Source: Chloroflexota bacterium
GTDB taxonomy: Bacteria > Chloroflexota > Anaerolineae > DTPP01
NCBI GenBank assembly: GCA_012514615.1
Contig: JAAYZY010000624.1
Coordinates: 1-8,707 of the forward strand
DNA length: 8,707 bases
Reading direction: 5' to 3'
Position numbers and translations under genes: made by a program. Numbering within the stretch: position 1 is the first letter of the stretch; each line of letters begins with the position of its first letter. Below the pieces are notes generated by a model. That model saw only the letters and a list, made by a program, of their open reading frames with translations, made no database searches and had not been told where the DNA came from. This document shows positions 1 to 7,165 of the stretch, in pieces.

Positions 1-927
1 AACACCATCCTCTACCGGCGGCGCTACTACCCCAAGAGTGCGGCGCGCATTCTGGATGAGATCACCCACCTGCAAAGCCGCTACGGTGTGGAGTACATCG
101 TTTTCCGGGACGAGGATTTCTTCTCGCAGAAGCAGCGGGTGCGAGACCTAGTGCAGGGGATCGGCGAGCGCGGCCTGCGTTTCGGCTGGTACGCCAACAC
201 CCGGGCCAGCTACTTCCGCCCCACCTACCTGTGGGATGACCTGCTGGGCCAACTGCACGCTGCCGGCTGCGACCGCTTCGCCATCGGTGTGGAGTCCGGC
301 TCCCAGCGGGTCCTGGACGAGATCATCCACAAAGACATCACTCTCGAGCAGGTAGAGCAGGCGGCGCGGCTGTGCCATGCCCACGGCATCAACGTGGGCT
401 ATTCGTTCATCATCGGGGTACCCGGCGAGACCCAACCGGAGATGATCGCCACGCTGCGCTTCATGAAACGGCTGAAGGAGCTGCAGCCCAGGTGCTACTT
501 CTTCGGCCCGCAGATCTTCCGCCCCTATCCCGGCACCGAGCTCTACGACAAGGCGCTGCAGTTCGGCTTCACCCAGCCGGAGGACCTGGAGGGCTGGGTC
601 GGTGCGGTGAGCCAGCAGACCGGCTTCATGGACACCAAATCGCTGCTGTGGATCGACAACGTGCGCTTCGTGCAGCAGGTGAGCGTGCTGCGCTCGTTCT
701 TCTTCCGCCGCTGGAGCGAGGTGTGGCGGGGCCGGGTGGATCTGCGCTTGCCCCTGCGGGCGGCGGCTACGGCCTTGGCCAAGTTCCGCCTGCGCCGCAA
801 CGTCTGGGCCGCGCCGGTGGAGTTGCTGGGCTACCAGGCGTACTATGGCCTGCTGCACCCGCTGCGGTTGCGCTGGGCTGGGCTGCGGCGACGGGCGGCG
901 CGCTGGCTGGGACGTTCGGGCCGCTGA
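1..927 (+). CDS. B12-type radical SAM protein, C-terminal part (5' end outside window)
   Basis: The reading frame is open from base 1 to the TGA at 925-927, giving 308 visible residues. The real start lies upstream. What is seen: a radical SAM core with FRDEDFF (about fragment residues 35-41), FAIGVESGSQRVLD (93-106, the SAM-binding/E-S-G strand) and SFIIGVPGET (135-144), then RPYPGTELYD (174-183). These are typical of the cobalamin-binding (B12) radical SAM/methyltransferase group, such as BchE-like enzymes. The CxxxCxxC iron-sulfur motif and any N-terminal B12 domain would lie just before the window and cannot be confirmed. The C-terminal 100 residues are rich in Arg and aromatics, as is common in this group. 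The in-frame GTG at 88 is not a plausible start because conserved core sequence precedes it. The next gene begins 14 bases downstream, so it probably belongs to the same operon. The substrate is unknown; methylation or rearrangement of a lipid or sugar is possible but is only inference. Confidence 0.85.
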   Translation, partial: NTILYRRRYYPKSAARILDEITHLQSRYGVEYIVFRDEDFFSQKQRVRDLVQGIGERGLRFGWYANTRASYFRPTYLWDDLLGQLHAAGCDRFAIGVESGSQRVLDEIIHKDITLEQVEQAARLCHAHGINVGYSFIIGVPGETQPEMIATLRFMKRLKELQPRCYFFGPQIFRPYPGTELYDKALQFGFTQPEDLEGWVGAVSQQTGFMDTKSLLWIDNVRFVQQVSVLRSFFFRRWSEVWRGRVDLRLPLRAAATALAKFRLRRNVWAAPVELLGYQAYYGLLHPLRLRWAGLRRRAARWLGRSGR

Positions 928-941
928 AGGTGGTGCGTAGC

Positions 942-2252
942 ATGGGCGGCATCTCTTGGAAGGCTGGGTGGCAGGCGCTGTGGGCCGACGAGGGCGCGCT
1001 GAGCCGGCGGGACCACCGGCGGGCGCTGGCCCCGGCCCTGTTGGCGGCGCTGTTGCTGCGTTTGGCGGTGCTGGCGTTCTTCCCCCAACCGGTGGCCCAC
1101 GACGCCCTGGTCTACGACGCCCTGGCGGTGCACCTGCTTTCAGGGCAGGGTTACGTGCTGGAGCCGGGCGATCTGCCCACGGCCACCCGAGGGCCGGCCT
1201 ACCCCTTCTTCCTCACCGGCCTCTACGCCCTGTTCGGGCGCCGCTATGGGGCGGTCTTCGTCAGCCAGGCCCTGCTGGACCTGGCGGTGGTGGCCCTGAC
1301 CTACGCCCTGGCCTGGCTGCTCTATCGCCGACGGGCGGCGGCGACCCTGGCGGCCTGGGGCTACGCCCTCTACCTGCCGGCGGCGTTGCAGACCGGCCAG
1401 GTGATGACCGAGACGGTCTTCACCCTGCTGCTGATGGCCGGGGTGACGGCCTACCTGCAGGGGGTGCAGGGGCGGCGGGCTGGCGTCTGGTTGGCTGGCG
1501 CGGGCGCGGCCCTGGGCCTGGCCACACTCACCCGTCCGGCGGCGTCGGGGATGCCTCTGGTGCTGGCCGCGGCGCTGCCCTGGCTGGTGGGGGGCAACCC
1601 AGTGAGGGGCAAGCGGGCCGGGCTGCGGCTGGCCGCGCCCCTGCTGCTGACGGCGGCGCTGGTGCTCGCGCCTTGGGTCTGGCGCAACTGGCAGATCTTC
1701 GGGGCTTTCATCCCCACGTCTACCTTGGGGGGCGTGAACCTGTACATCAGCCACTACGCCCTGGACCAGGACGACTACCTGGCGGCTCACACCAGCGAGG
1801 GGGCCAAGCGGGCCATCATCTGGACGCGGGTCATCGAGAACGAGCCCGGCGCGCTGAACGAGGTCCAGTTGGACGCGCTGTACCAGCAGAAGGCCCTGGC
1901 GCTCATCCGCCAGTATCCCCTGCGCTATCTGCACCTGGCCCTCAACCGTTCTGTGCGCCTGTGGGTCAACCTAGGCTACCCCAATGAGCCGCCGTCGGCG
2001 GCCAGTTGGGCGCTGGCCGCGCTCCACGGGGCGCTCTTGATCGTGGCCCAGATGGCGCTGCGGGAGCGGGGGCAGGCGGCCCGCCGGGCTGGCGTCCTGT
2101 GGGCCTTGCTGGCCTACTACACCCTGTTCCACATGGCGGTGCTGGCCTACGTCCGCTTCGTCTTCCCGGTGATGCCGCTGGTGATGGTGCTGGCCGGGCG
2201 GGGGCTGGGCTTCTTGGTGGGCCGCCCCATGGGGGAGGAGGCCCATGCCTAA
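942..2252 (+). CDS. GT-C membrane glycosyltransferase, family 39/ArnT-like
   Basis: A 436-residue integral membrane protein. Family knowledge: such enzymes move a sugar from a polyprenyl-phosphate carrier to a lipid or glycan on the outer face of the membrane. What is seen: a first membrane segment at about residues 28-47, then a loop with HDALVYDALAVHLL (53-66), whose Asp54 sits where the catalytic acidic residue of the first outer loop is expected. TRGPAYPFFLTGLYALFG (82-99) matches the family's R-P-P-x-YP-x-F-L signature. Further landmarks are TETVFTLLL (156-164), LATLTRP (193-199), PWVWRNW (244-250) and a late YVRFVFPVMPL (403-413), with about ten hydrophobic segments in all. ATG 942 was chosen because AAGGTGG lies 8 bases upstream; the frame stays open back to 372, but that stretch is a shadow of the radical SAM gene. 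In-frame GTG codons at 930 and 933 are weaker starts. The stop overlaps the next gene by 8 bases. Sugar and acceptor cannot be read from the sequence. Confidence 0.82.
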   Translation: MGGISWKAGWQALWADEGALSRRDHRRALAPALLAALLLRLAVLAFFPQPVAHDALVYDALAVHLLSGQGYVLEPGDLPTATRGPAYPFFLTGLYALFGRRYGAVFVSQALLDLAVVALTYALAWLLYRRRAAATLAAWGYALYLPAALQTGQVMTETVFTLLLMAGVTAYLQGVQGRRAGVWLAGAGAALGLATLTRPAASGMPLVLAAALPWLVGGNPVRGKRAGLRLAAPLLLTAALVLAPWVWRNWQIFGAFIPTSTLGGVNLYISHYALDQDDYLAAHTSEGAKRAIIWTRVIENEPGALNEVQLDALYQQKALALIRQYPLRYLHLALNRSVRLWVNLGYPNEPPSAASWALAALHGALLIVAQMALRERGQAARRAGVLWALLAYYTLFHMAVLAYVRFVFPVMPLVMVLAGRGLGFLVGRPMGEEAHA

Positions 2253-3417
2253 GCTCAAGGTGGCGCTGCTCATCCTCTACCCGCTGCATCCCGAAGAGCC
2301 CGGCGGGATTCCCGGCGGCGTGTGGGCGGTGGGGTACAACATGGGCCGCCTGCTGAGCGCCTTTGACGACCTGGAGGTGCACGTGGTGCATTGCCAGGCT
2401 GGCTTGTCCCAGGACCGGGTGGTGCAGGGGGAGGTCTCTGGGGGCGGGCTCACCGTCCATTACCTGGCGGTGGCCCGCAAGCCGTGGCGGCTGACCATCC
2501 AGGGGGCGGTGACGAGGATGAGCGCCTACCTGCGGGAGCTGCAGCCAGACGTGGCCAACGCCCACGCCGCGCAGTACGCCTACGCCGCGCTGCGGGCGGG
2601 GCTGCCCACCGTTTACACCGTGCATGGCGTGGTGCGCCAGGAGTTCCGCGCCGCCCGCCGGCTCAAGCAGCGGCTGACCCTGCTGCTGCCCATGGCGTAC
2701 GATACGGCTGCGGCGCGGCGGGCTGCGGCGATGGTGGCCATCAGCCCCTATGTGGTGCGGCAGTATGCCCACCGCACGGCGGCTCCGTTCCACCGCATCG
2801 AGGTGCCCATCAGCCCGGAGTTCTTCGAGGTGGCAGAGATGCCCAGGACGCCGCTGCTCTTCACCGCCGGCAACCTGAACGAGCGCAAGGACTACCTGAC
2901 CATGCTCCAGGCGCTGGTGCGGGTGCGTCAGGCGGCGCCGGACGTGGAGCTGCGCATCGCTGGCGGCGGCGAGGCGGGCTACCGGGCCACCTTGGAGGGG
3001 TTCATCGCCCAGCATCACCTGGAGCCCAACGTGCGCTTCGTGGGGCTGCTGAATCGGCCGGGGATGGTGCAGGCCTACGCCCAGTGCCGGGCGGTGCTCC
3101 TTTCGTCTCGCCAAGAGACCGCGCCGGGGATCATCTGCGAAGGCATGGCTGCCGGCCGCCCGGTGGTGGCCACCGCGGTGGGCGGCGTGGGCGATATGGT
3201 AGCCGAGGGCGAGAGCGGCTTCGTGGTGCCGGCTGGCGACGCCGAGGCGCTGGCCGAGCGCACCCTGCGCCTGCTGACCGACGACGGCTTGGCCCGCCGC
3301 ATGGGCGCGGCCGGCCACCGCCGGGCCCGGGAGCGCTGGTGGCCGGGCCACGTGGCCGAGCAGTACCGCCAGCTCCTGTGGGATGTGGCCCGGCGTGCCA
3401 AGGGAGGGGAGGGATGA
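2245..3417 (+). CDS. Family 4 (GT-B) glycosyltransferase
   Basis: A 390-residue cytoplasmic or membrane-associated retaining glycosyltransferase, the usual length for the family. What is seen: an N-terminal Rossmann domain starting KVALLILYPLHPEEPGG (5-21) with a glycine-rich acceptor-side loop, and YTVHGVV (124-130) at the end of the N-terminal half. The C-terminal donor domain has FTAGNLNERKDYLTML (206-221, Arg214/Lys215 for diphosphate contact), LRIAGGGEA (236-244), VRFVGLLNR (263-271) and SRQETAPGIICEGMAAGRPV (288-307). The last holds an intact E-x7-E motif (Glu291, Glu299). ATG 2245 lies 6 bases after GGAGG within a purine run at 2231-2241, a strong ribosome binding site. It overlaps the stop of the preceding membrane enzyme (8 bases) and shares ATGA with the next gene, so translation is probably coupled on both sides. 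Donor and acceptor are unknown. It most likely adds one sugar to a lipid-linked intermediate. Confidence 0.9.
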   Translation: MPKLKVALLILYPLHPEEPGGIPGGVWAVGYNMGRLLSAFDDLEVHVVHCQAGLSQDRVVQGEVSGGGLTVHYLAVARKPWRLTIQGAVTRMSAYLRELQPDVANAHAAQYAYAALRAGLPTVYTVHGVVRQEFRAARRLKQRLTLLLPMAYDTAAARRAAAMVAISPYVVRQYAHRTAAPFHRIEVPISPEFFEVAEMPRTPLLFTAGNLNERKDYLTMLQALVRVRQAAPDVELRIAGGGEAGYRATLEGFIAQHHLEPNVRFVGLLNRPGMVQAYAQCRAVLLSSRQETAPGIICEGMAAGRPVVATAVGGVGDMVAEGESGFVVPAGDAEALAERTLRLLTDDGLARRMGAAGHRRARERWWPGHVAEQYRQLLWDVARRAKGGEG

Positions 3418-4847
3418 GCCAGCGTCCGAACGCCTCCTCAGGGCTCTACCCGCGCCTGGTGCGCGCCCTGGCCCTGCCGCTGGCGGAGCGCCTGCAGGGG
3501 ATGCCAGTGCAGGCCCGCCTGGGGGAACTGGAGACGAGCCAATGGTGGCCGCCGGAGCGGATTCGGGAGCTGCAATGGGCCAAGCTGCAGCGGCTGCTGG
3601 CCCACGCCTACGCCAACGTGCCCTACTACCGCCGGCGCATGGACGAGGCAGGGGTCGCCCCGACCGACATCCGCGACTGGCCCGACCTGGCCCGCCTGCC
3701 CATCTCGGAGAAGGACGACCTGCGGGCTGCCGGCCCCGAACAGACCCGGGACCAGGGCGTCGAGTTGGCGCGGCTGCTCCCCTACGCCAGCAGCGGCTCC
3801 ACCGGCGAGCCATTCCGCTACGGCATTACCAAGGCAGAGAAGGCGCAGCGCTGGGCCATCGTCTTCCGCTACTGGGGATGGGCCGGGCTGTGGCCGGGAG
3901 TGCGCTACGTCAACGTCACCGGCGGGGCGCCGGGCGCTTTCAAGGGGCGGCCGCTGCTGCGGCGTGTGGAGCAGGCGGCGACGCGGGTGATGGAGCTCTC
4001 GGCCTTCGAGCTCTACGAGGGCAACGCTGCGGCCTACGTGGAGCGCATCCGCCGTTTTCGGCCCTGGGCGGTGCGCGGTTACGCGTCCACCATGGACTAC
4101 CTTGCGCGCCACCTGCAGGCCCAGGGTCAGACGCTGCCGGTGGGGGCAGTGCTGACCTTGGGGGAGACGCTCTACCCCCAACAGAGGCAGGTGATCCAAG
4201 CAGCGTTCGGCTGCCCGGTCTACGACGCTTACGGCGGCGAGGCCATGGAAGCGGCGGCCCAGTGCCCCCAACAGGCCGGTGGGCAGGGCGGCTACCACAT
4301 CAACGCCGAGTCGATCCTGGTGGAGGTGGTGGACGATGCCGGCCGACCGCTGCCGCCGGGGCGGCCGGGCCAGCTTGTGCTCACCAACCTGGATAACTAT
4401 GCCATGCCGTTCATCCGCTACAACATCCAAGATGTGGGCGCGCTGTCGGCGGAACGGTGCCCTTGCGGGCGCGGCCTGCCGGTGCTGGAGTCGGTGGAGG
4501 GGCGGCTGACCGACACCCTTGTGACCCCGGCGGGCAAGGTGCTGGTGGTGCACTTCTTCACCCTGCTGCTGATGCGGGCCGAGGGGATCGACCACTACCA
4601 GGTGGTGCAGGAGCGGCCCGAGCGCATGGTGCTGCGGCTGGTGCCCAACGCCCACTACAACGAGGCGGAGGAGGCCCGGCTGTTGGCCGAGGTGCGCCGG
4701 TACGTGGGCCCGGACGTGCAGGTGGCGGTGGAGCGGGTGGCGGAGATCCCGCTGACCCGCACCGGCAAGCGGCGTTTCTTCGTCTCGCATGTACACGCGG
4801 CGGAGGTGCTGCAGGCGTGGGTGCAGAACAGCGCCCACAGCGTATAG
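3414..4847 (+). CDS. PaaK/CapK-like adenylate-forming ligase
   Basis: A 477-residue member of the phenylacetate-CoA ligase/CapK branch of the ANL superfamily. Known members activate a carboxylic acid as an acyl-AMP and pass it to CoA or another acceptor; CapK-like forms are often found in polysaccharide loci. What is seen: the family N-terminus (LETSQWWPPERIRELQWAKL at 39-58, then VPYYRRRM at 69-76), P-loop SSGSTGEPF (126-134), A5 region YDAYGGEAME (270-279), A7 MPFIRYNIQDVG (331-342; Arg335, Asp340), A8 LPVLESVEGRLTD (355-367) and LTRTGKRRFF (447-456), with Lys452 as the likely C-terminal catalytic lysine. Cys284, His295, Cys349 and Cys351 could form a metal site. ATG 3414 sits in an ATGA overlap with the previous gene and has a GGGAGGGGAGGG run just upstream. 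The frame extends upstream to 2391, but that part is a shadow of the glycosyltransferase gene. Translation ends with tandem in-frame stops, TAG TAG (4845-4850). The acid substrate is unknown. The A5 motif looks one residue short compared with the usual YGxxE. Confidence 0.88.
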   Translation: MSQRPNASSGLYPRLVRALALPLAERLQGMPVQARLGELETSQWWPPERIRELQWAKLQRLLAHAYANVPYYRRRMDEAGVAPTDIRDWPDLARLPISEKDDLRAAGPEQTRDQGVELARLLPYASSGSTGEPFRYGITKAEKAQRWAIVFRYWGWAGLWPGVRYVNVTGGAPGAFKGRPLLRRVEQAATRVMELSAFELYEGNAAAYVERIRRFRPWAVRGYASTMDYLARHLQAQGQTLPVGAVLTLGETLYPQQRQVIQAAFGCPVYDAYGGEAMEAAAQCPQQAGGQGGYHINAESILVEVVDDAGRPLPPGRPGQLVLTNLDNYAMPFIRYNIQDVGALSAERCPCGRGLPVLESVEGRLTDTLVTPAGKVLVVHFFTLLLMRAEGIDHYQVVQERPERMVLRLVPNAHYNEAEEARLLAEVRRYVGPDVQVAVERVAEIPLTRTGKRRFFVSHVHAAEVLQAWVQNSAHSV

Positions 4848-4855
4848 TAGCGCCC

Positions 4856-7075
4856 ATGGGACCAGCCATGCGCCGGTGGGGCCCCTGGGGCGTTGCAGCC
4901 CTGGCGGCGTTGGCCTTTGTGTACGGCTGGTGGGGGACCGGCCTGCCGGCCAGCCCACGCATGGAGCTCACGCCGGAGTTGGGCTACATCTGGGGCCTGG
5001 CCCACCGCTGGCTGCAAGGCGAGGGGCTTTCGGCCTGGAACCACCTGCCGCTGACCGGCCAGCCGATGCTCACCGCCCGGGGGTGGGCGCTCTACCTGGC
5101 CATGGCCCTGGCCCACCTGGCCAGCGGGGTGGACCCGGCCCTGCTGCTCAAGGCGGTGCACGGGGCCATGAGCGTGCTGGGGGCTTGGGGGGCCATGGCC
5201 TTCGCCCGCTGCCTGGGGTTGAGCAGGCCGGCCGCCCTGACGGCGGGGATGGTGTATGCCTGCTTCCCGGCGCGGGTCTTCATCACCGCAGAGGCGCTCT
5301 TCATGGTGGTGGGCTGGGCCGGCATCCCCTGGGGCTTCTGGGGCTGGGAGCGGCTGCGGTCGGCTGCGCCTGGGGTGGAGGCGCTGCGCCGTGGCCTGGT
5401 CTGGGCGTTGCTGTTGGCCTGGGTGGCCCCGAGCCTGCCGCAGCTCTGGGGCCTGCAGCTCGTGCTGCTGGGGCTGTACGCCGCGTTGCGAGAAAAGGCG
5501 GGGCGAATGGCCGGGCCGTTCCCCTGGCAGGCGGCGGCTGTGGGGGCGGCGGCCACCGCCGGGCTCATCGCCTACTTCTATGTGCCCAGCCTGGCCGAGC
5601 AGCGGTGGTTGGGCATGGGGCAGTATGTGAGCGCCTGGCCGCGGGAGGCGCAGTGGTCAGCGCCGCCGGCGCTGCTGACCGCGGCGCTGAGGGAGCGCCT
5701 GCTGCCAGCGTTCGCTCCGCTGAGCCACGAGCGCTACGTCATGGTGGCCGATTTCGCCTTCTACCTGGGGTGGGCCGGTCTGGCCCTGGGGCTGGTGGGG
5801 TTGGGGAGGTGGCGGCGCAGCAGCCGAGCCTGGGCGCTGGCGGCGGTGCTGGCTTTCTCGCTGCTGCTGGCCCTGGGGCCTGGCGTGCCCCGCAACCCGG
5901 TCTACTGGCTGCTGCGGCGATTGCCGTTGCTGGGCGACATGGTGCGCTACTCGCTCCGCGGGTTGCTGGGCGTGTCGCTGGCCCTGGCTGGCCTGGCGGC
6001 GCTGGGGGTGGAGGCGCTGCTGGAGCGGGTCCGTCGGCCTGGGCTGCGCTGGGGGGCAGCCGGCGCGCTGGCGCTGCTGGTGCTGGTGGACTACTGGCCG
6101 GGCAGCCTGGCCTACACCACCGTGCCGGCCTACCTGCAAGACGATGAAGCGGCCGCGCACCGCTGGCTGGACGCGCAGGAAGGCGACCTGCGCTATTGGG
6201 TGCCGGTGCAGGCGTGGACCTACGGGTGGCACTACGTCCGTTCCAGCATGGGCGCGACGGTGAACCGCCATCCAGCCACGACCCAGGATGCCTTCGTCTG
6301 GGCCACCACGCCGCAGCCGGCCTACGGGGTGCTGGCCGGAGCCATCGGGCAGGAGATCGAAGGCAAGCCGGAGGGCCTCTCCCCAGGGGCAGAACCCGGA
6401 GGGAGCCTGACGCTCTACACCCAGGCGGTGCTGTCGCTCACCGCGACCCGCTACGGCCTGGTGCACCGCACCGCCCCGGTCTACGACGCGGTGGTGGAGC
6501 GGCTCGTGGCGACCCACGGCTGGCGGGTGCTGCGCCAGAGCGAGCACGTTTGGCTGCTGGAGAACCCGGCGGCTCGTCCGTACCTGCAGGCCTATGCCGC
6601 TGGGCTGGCCGGCGAAGGGCCGGCAAGCCTGCCAGGCTGCTTGGATCGGGGCTATGCCCTGGTGGCCGGAGCGGCGCCGGGAGCCTGGCCCACGGCCCCG
6701 GAACGAGGCTGCGGCGCGCTGCCGGCGTTGGGGTCGCCGGCGGTGCAGTTGGCGGGCTCGGCCCCGCACCGCGACCGCATCCGGGTGCAGGTGCAGGCCG
6801 ACGAGCCGTTCCTGCTCATGGCGGCGGAGAGCTGGTATCCCCACTGGCGGGTGGCAGTGGATGGGGCGGACGCGCCGCTGCTGCGGCTGAACGGTGGGTT
6901 CTTGGGCGTGGCCGCGCCGGCCGGGGCGCGGGAGGTGGTCTTCCGCTACCGCGTGCCGCCCTACCAGGTGACCTGCCTGGCCCTGAGCCTGGCCACTTGG
7001 CTGGCGGTGGGGGGCTTTTTGGTGGGCAGCAAGAGGCGGCAGAGAGGCTCAGTGGACCCTGAGAAGATCGGATGA
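4856..7075 (+). CDS. YfhO/PTPS-related large membrane protein, possible GT-C glycosyltransferase
   Basis: A 739-residue membrane protein. What is seen: about 12 hydrophobic segments between residues 10 and 412. A first outer loop has ELTPELGYIWGLAHRWLQ (37-54), then AWNHLPLTGQPM (60-71) and RLPLLGDMVRYSLRGLLGVS (355-374), a pattern typical of YfhO and of 6-pyruvoyl-tetrahydropterin-synthase-related membrane proteins. A long extracytoplasmic region (about 413-702) ends in a beta domain with AAESWYPHWRVAVDGADAPL (656-675), LNGGFLGVAAPAG (678-690) and VVFRYRVP (694-701), the hallmark C-terminus of YfhO-like proteins. A last membrane segment (703-725) leads to a basic tail. Family knowledge: YfhO-like proteins take part in glycosylation of envelope polymers and have a GT-C-like fold; the exact reaction here is unknown. 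ATG 4856 lies only 8 bases after the previous stop and lacks a Shine-Dalgarno sequence. In-frame ATG 4868, with GGGA 6 bases upstream and starting MRRWGPWG, is an equally plausible start. Despite the PTPS name it has no pterin-enzyme motif. Confidence 0.8.
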   Translation: MGPAMRRWGPWGVAALAALAFVYGWWGTGLPASPRMELTPELGYIWGLAHRWLQGEGLSAWNHLPLTGQPMLTARGWALYLAMALAHLASGVDPALLLKAVHGAMSVLGAWGAMAFARCLGLSRPAALTAGMVYACFPARVFITAEALFMVVGWAGIPWGFWGWERLRSAAPGVEALRRGLVWALLLAWVAPSLPQLWGLQLVLLGLYAALREKAGRMAGPFPWQAAAVGAAATAGLIAYFYVPSLAEQRWLGMGQYVSAWPREAQWSAPPALLTAALRERLLPAFAPLSHERYVMVADFAFYLGWAGLALGLVGLGRWRRSSRAWALAAVLAFSLLLALGPGVPRNPVYWLLRRLPLLGDMVRYSLRGLLGVSLALAGLAALGVEALLERVRRPGLRWGAAGALALLVLVDYWPGSLAYTTVPAYLQDDEAAAHRWLDAQEGDLRYWVPVQAWTYGWHYVRSSMGATVNRHPATTQDAFVWATTPQPAYGVLAGAIGQEIEGKPEGLSPGAEPGGSLTLYTQAVLSLTATRYGLVHRTAPVYDAVVERLVATHGWRVLRQSEHVWLLENPAARPYLQAYAAGLAGEGPASLPGCLDRGYALVAGAAPGAWPTAPERGCGALPALGSPAVQLAGSAPHRDRIRVQVQADEPFLLMAAESWYPHWRVAVDGADAPLLRLNGGFLGVAAPAGAREVVFRYRVPPYQVTCLALSLATWLAVGGFLVGSKRRQRGSVDPEKIG

Positions 7076-7090
7076 GGTGGTGGCGACACC

Positions 7091-7131
7091 GGGCTTCCCC
7101 CTGTGCCCTTCGGGGCGCTGTGGCGAAGCCT
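7091..7131. other. Imperfect stem-loop with UUCG tetraloop in the main intergenic gap
   Basis: In the 90-base gap, bases 7091-7108 can pair with 7113-7131 around the loop TTCG (7109-7112). Pairs include GGCTTC (7092-7097) with GAAGCC (7125-7130), then CC with GG, and an inner GCCC (7105-7108) with GGGC (7113-7116). The interruptions are a bulged C at 7124, two pyrimidine mismatches (7100/7121, 7102/7119) and a G-U pair (7104/7117). The C(UUCG)G cap is a well-known extra-stable RNA tetraloop. No T-run follows, so it is not a standard intrinsic terminator. It could stabilise or process the mRNA, attenuate expression of the downstream genes, or be a copy of a dispersed palindromic repeat. The pairing was worked out by eye. 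Confidence 0.6.
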
Positions 7132-7151
7132 CTGGAGAATCACGTAGATGG

Positions 7152-7160
7152 GGAGGGGAG
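7152..7160 (+). promoter_or_regulatory. Ribosome binding site that favours the GTG start at 7166
   Basis: GGAGGGGAG ends 5 bases before GTG 7166 and is an excellent Shine-Dalgarno sequence. It lies inside the reading frame if ATG 7148 were used instead. ATG 7148 has only a TGGAG 12 or more bases upstream, which is too far for good initiation. Confidence 0.6.
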
Positions 7161-7165
7161 ACGAC

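Noticed and set aside
956..1987. 343-codon + strand open frame overlapping the GT-C gene
   Set aside because: Gly/Pro/Ala-rich shadow without membrane segments or motifs; the overlapping frame is a convincing membrane enzyme.
1966..3813. 615-codon open frame on the minus strand, antisense to the glycosyltransferase and ligase genes
   Set aside because: It is rich in Arg, Pro, Gly, Ala and His with no recognisable domain and lies opposite two well-supported genes. Long antisense frames are expected when third codon positions are almost all G or C.
3438..4958. 506-codon open frame on the minus strand opposite the ligase gene
   Set aside because: Its composition is low-complexity (Arg, His, Gln, Pro, Gly), no motif is visible, and the + strand frame shows full ANL-superfamily motifs.
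5657..6844. 395-codon open frame on the minus strand opposite the YfhO-like gene
   Set aside because: It is rich in Gln, His, Arg and Pro without domains, a mirror of the GC-rich membrane protein codons.
7091..7131. The stem-loop read as an intrinsic terminator
   Set aside because: No T-run follows the 3' arm, and same-strand genes resume within 35 bases.
7076..7165. A promoter in the 90-base gap
   Set aside because: No convincing -35/-10 pair is visible. GAGAAT near 7135 is an isolated weak match.
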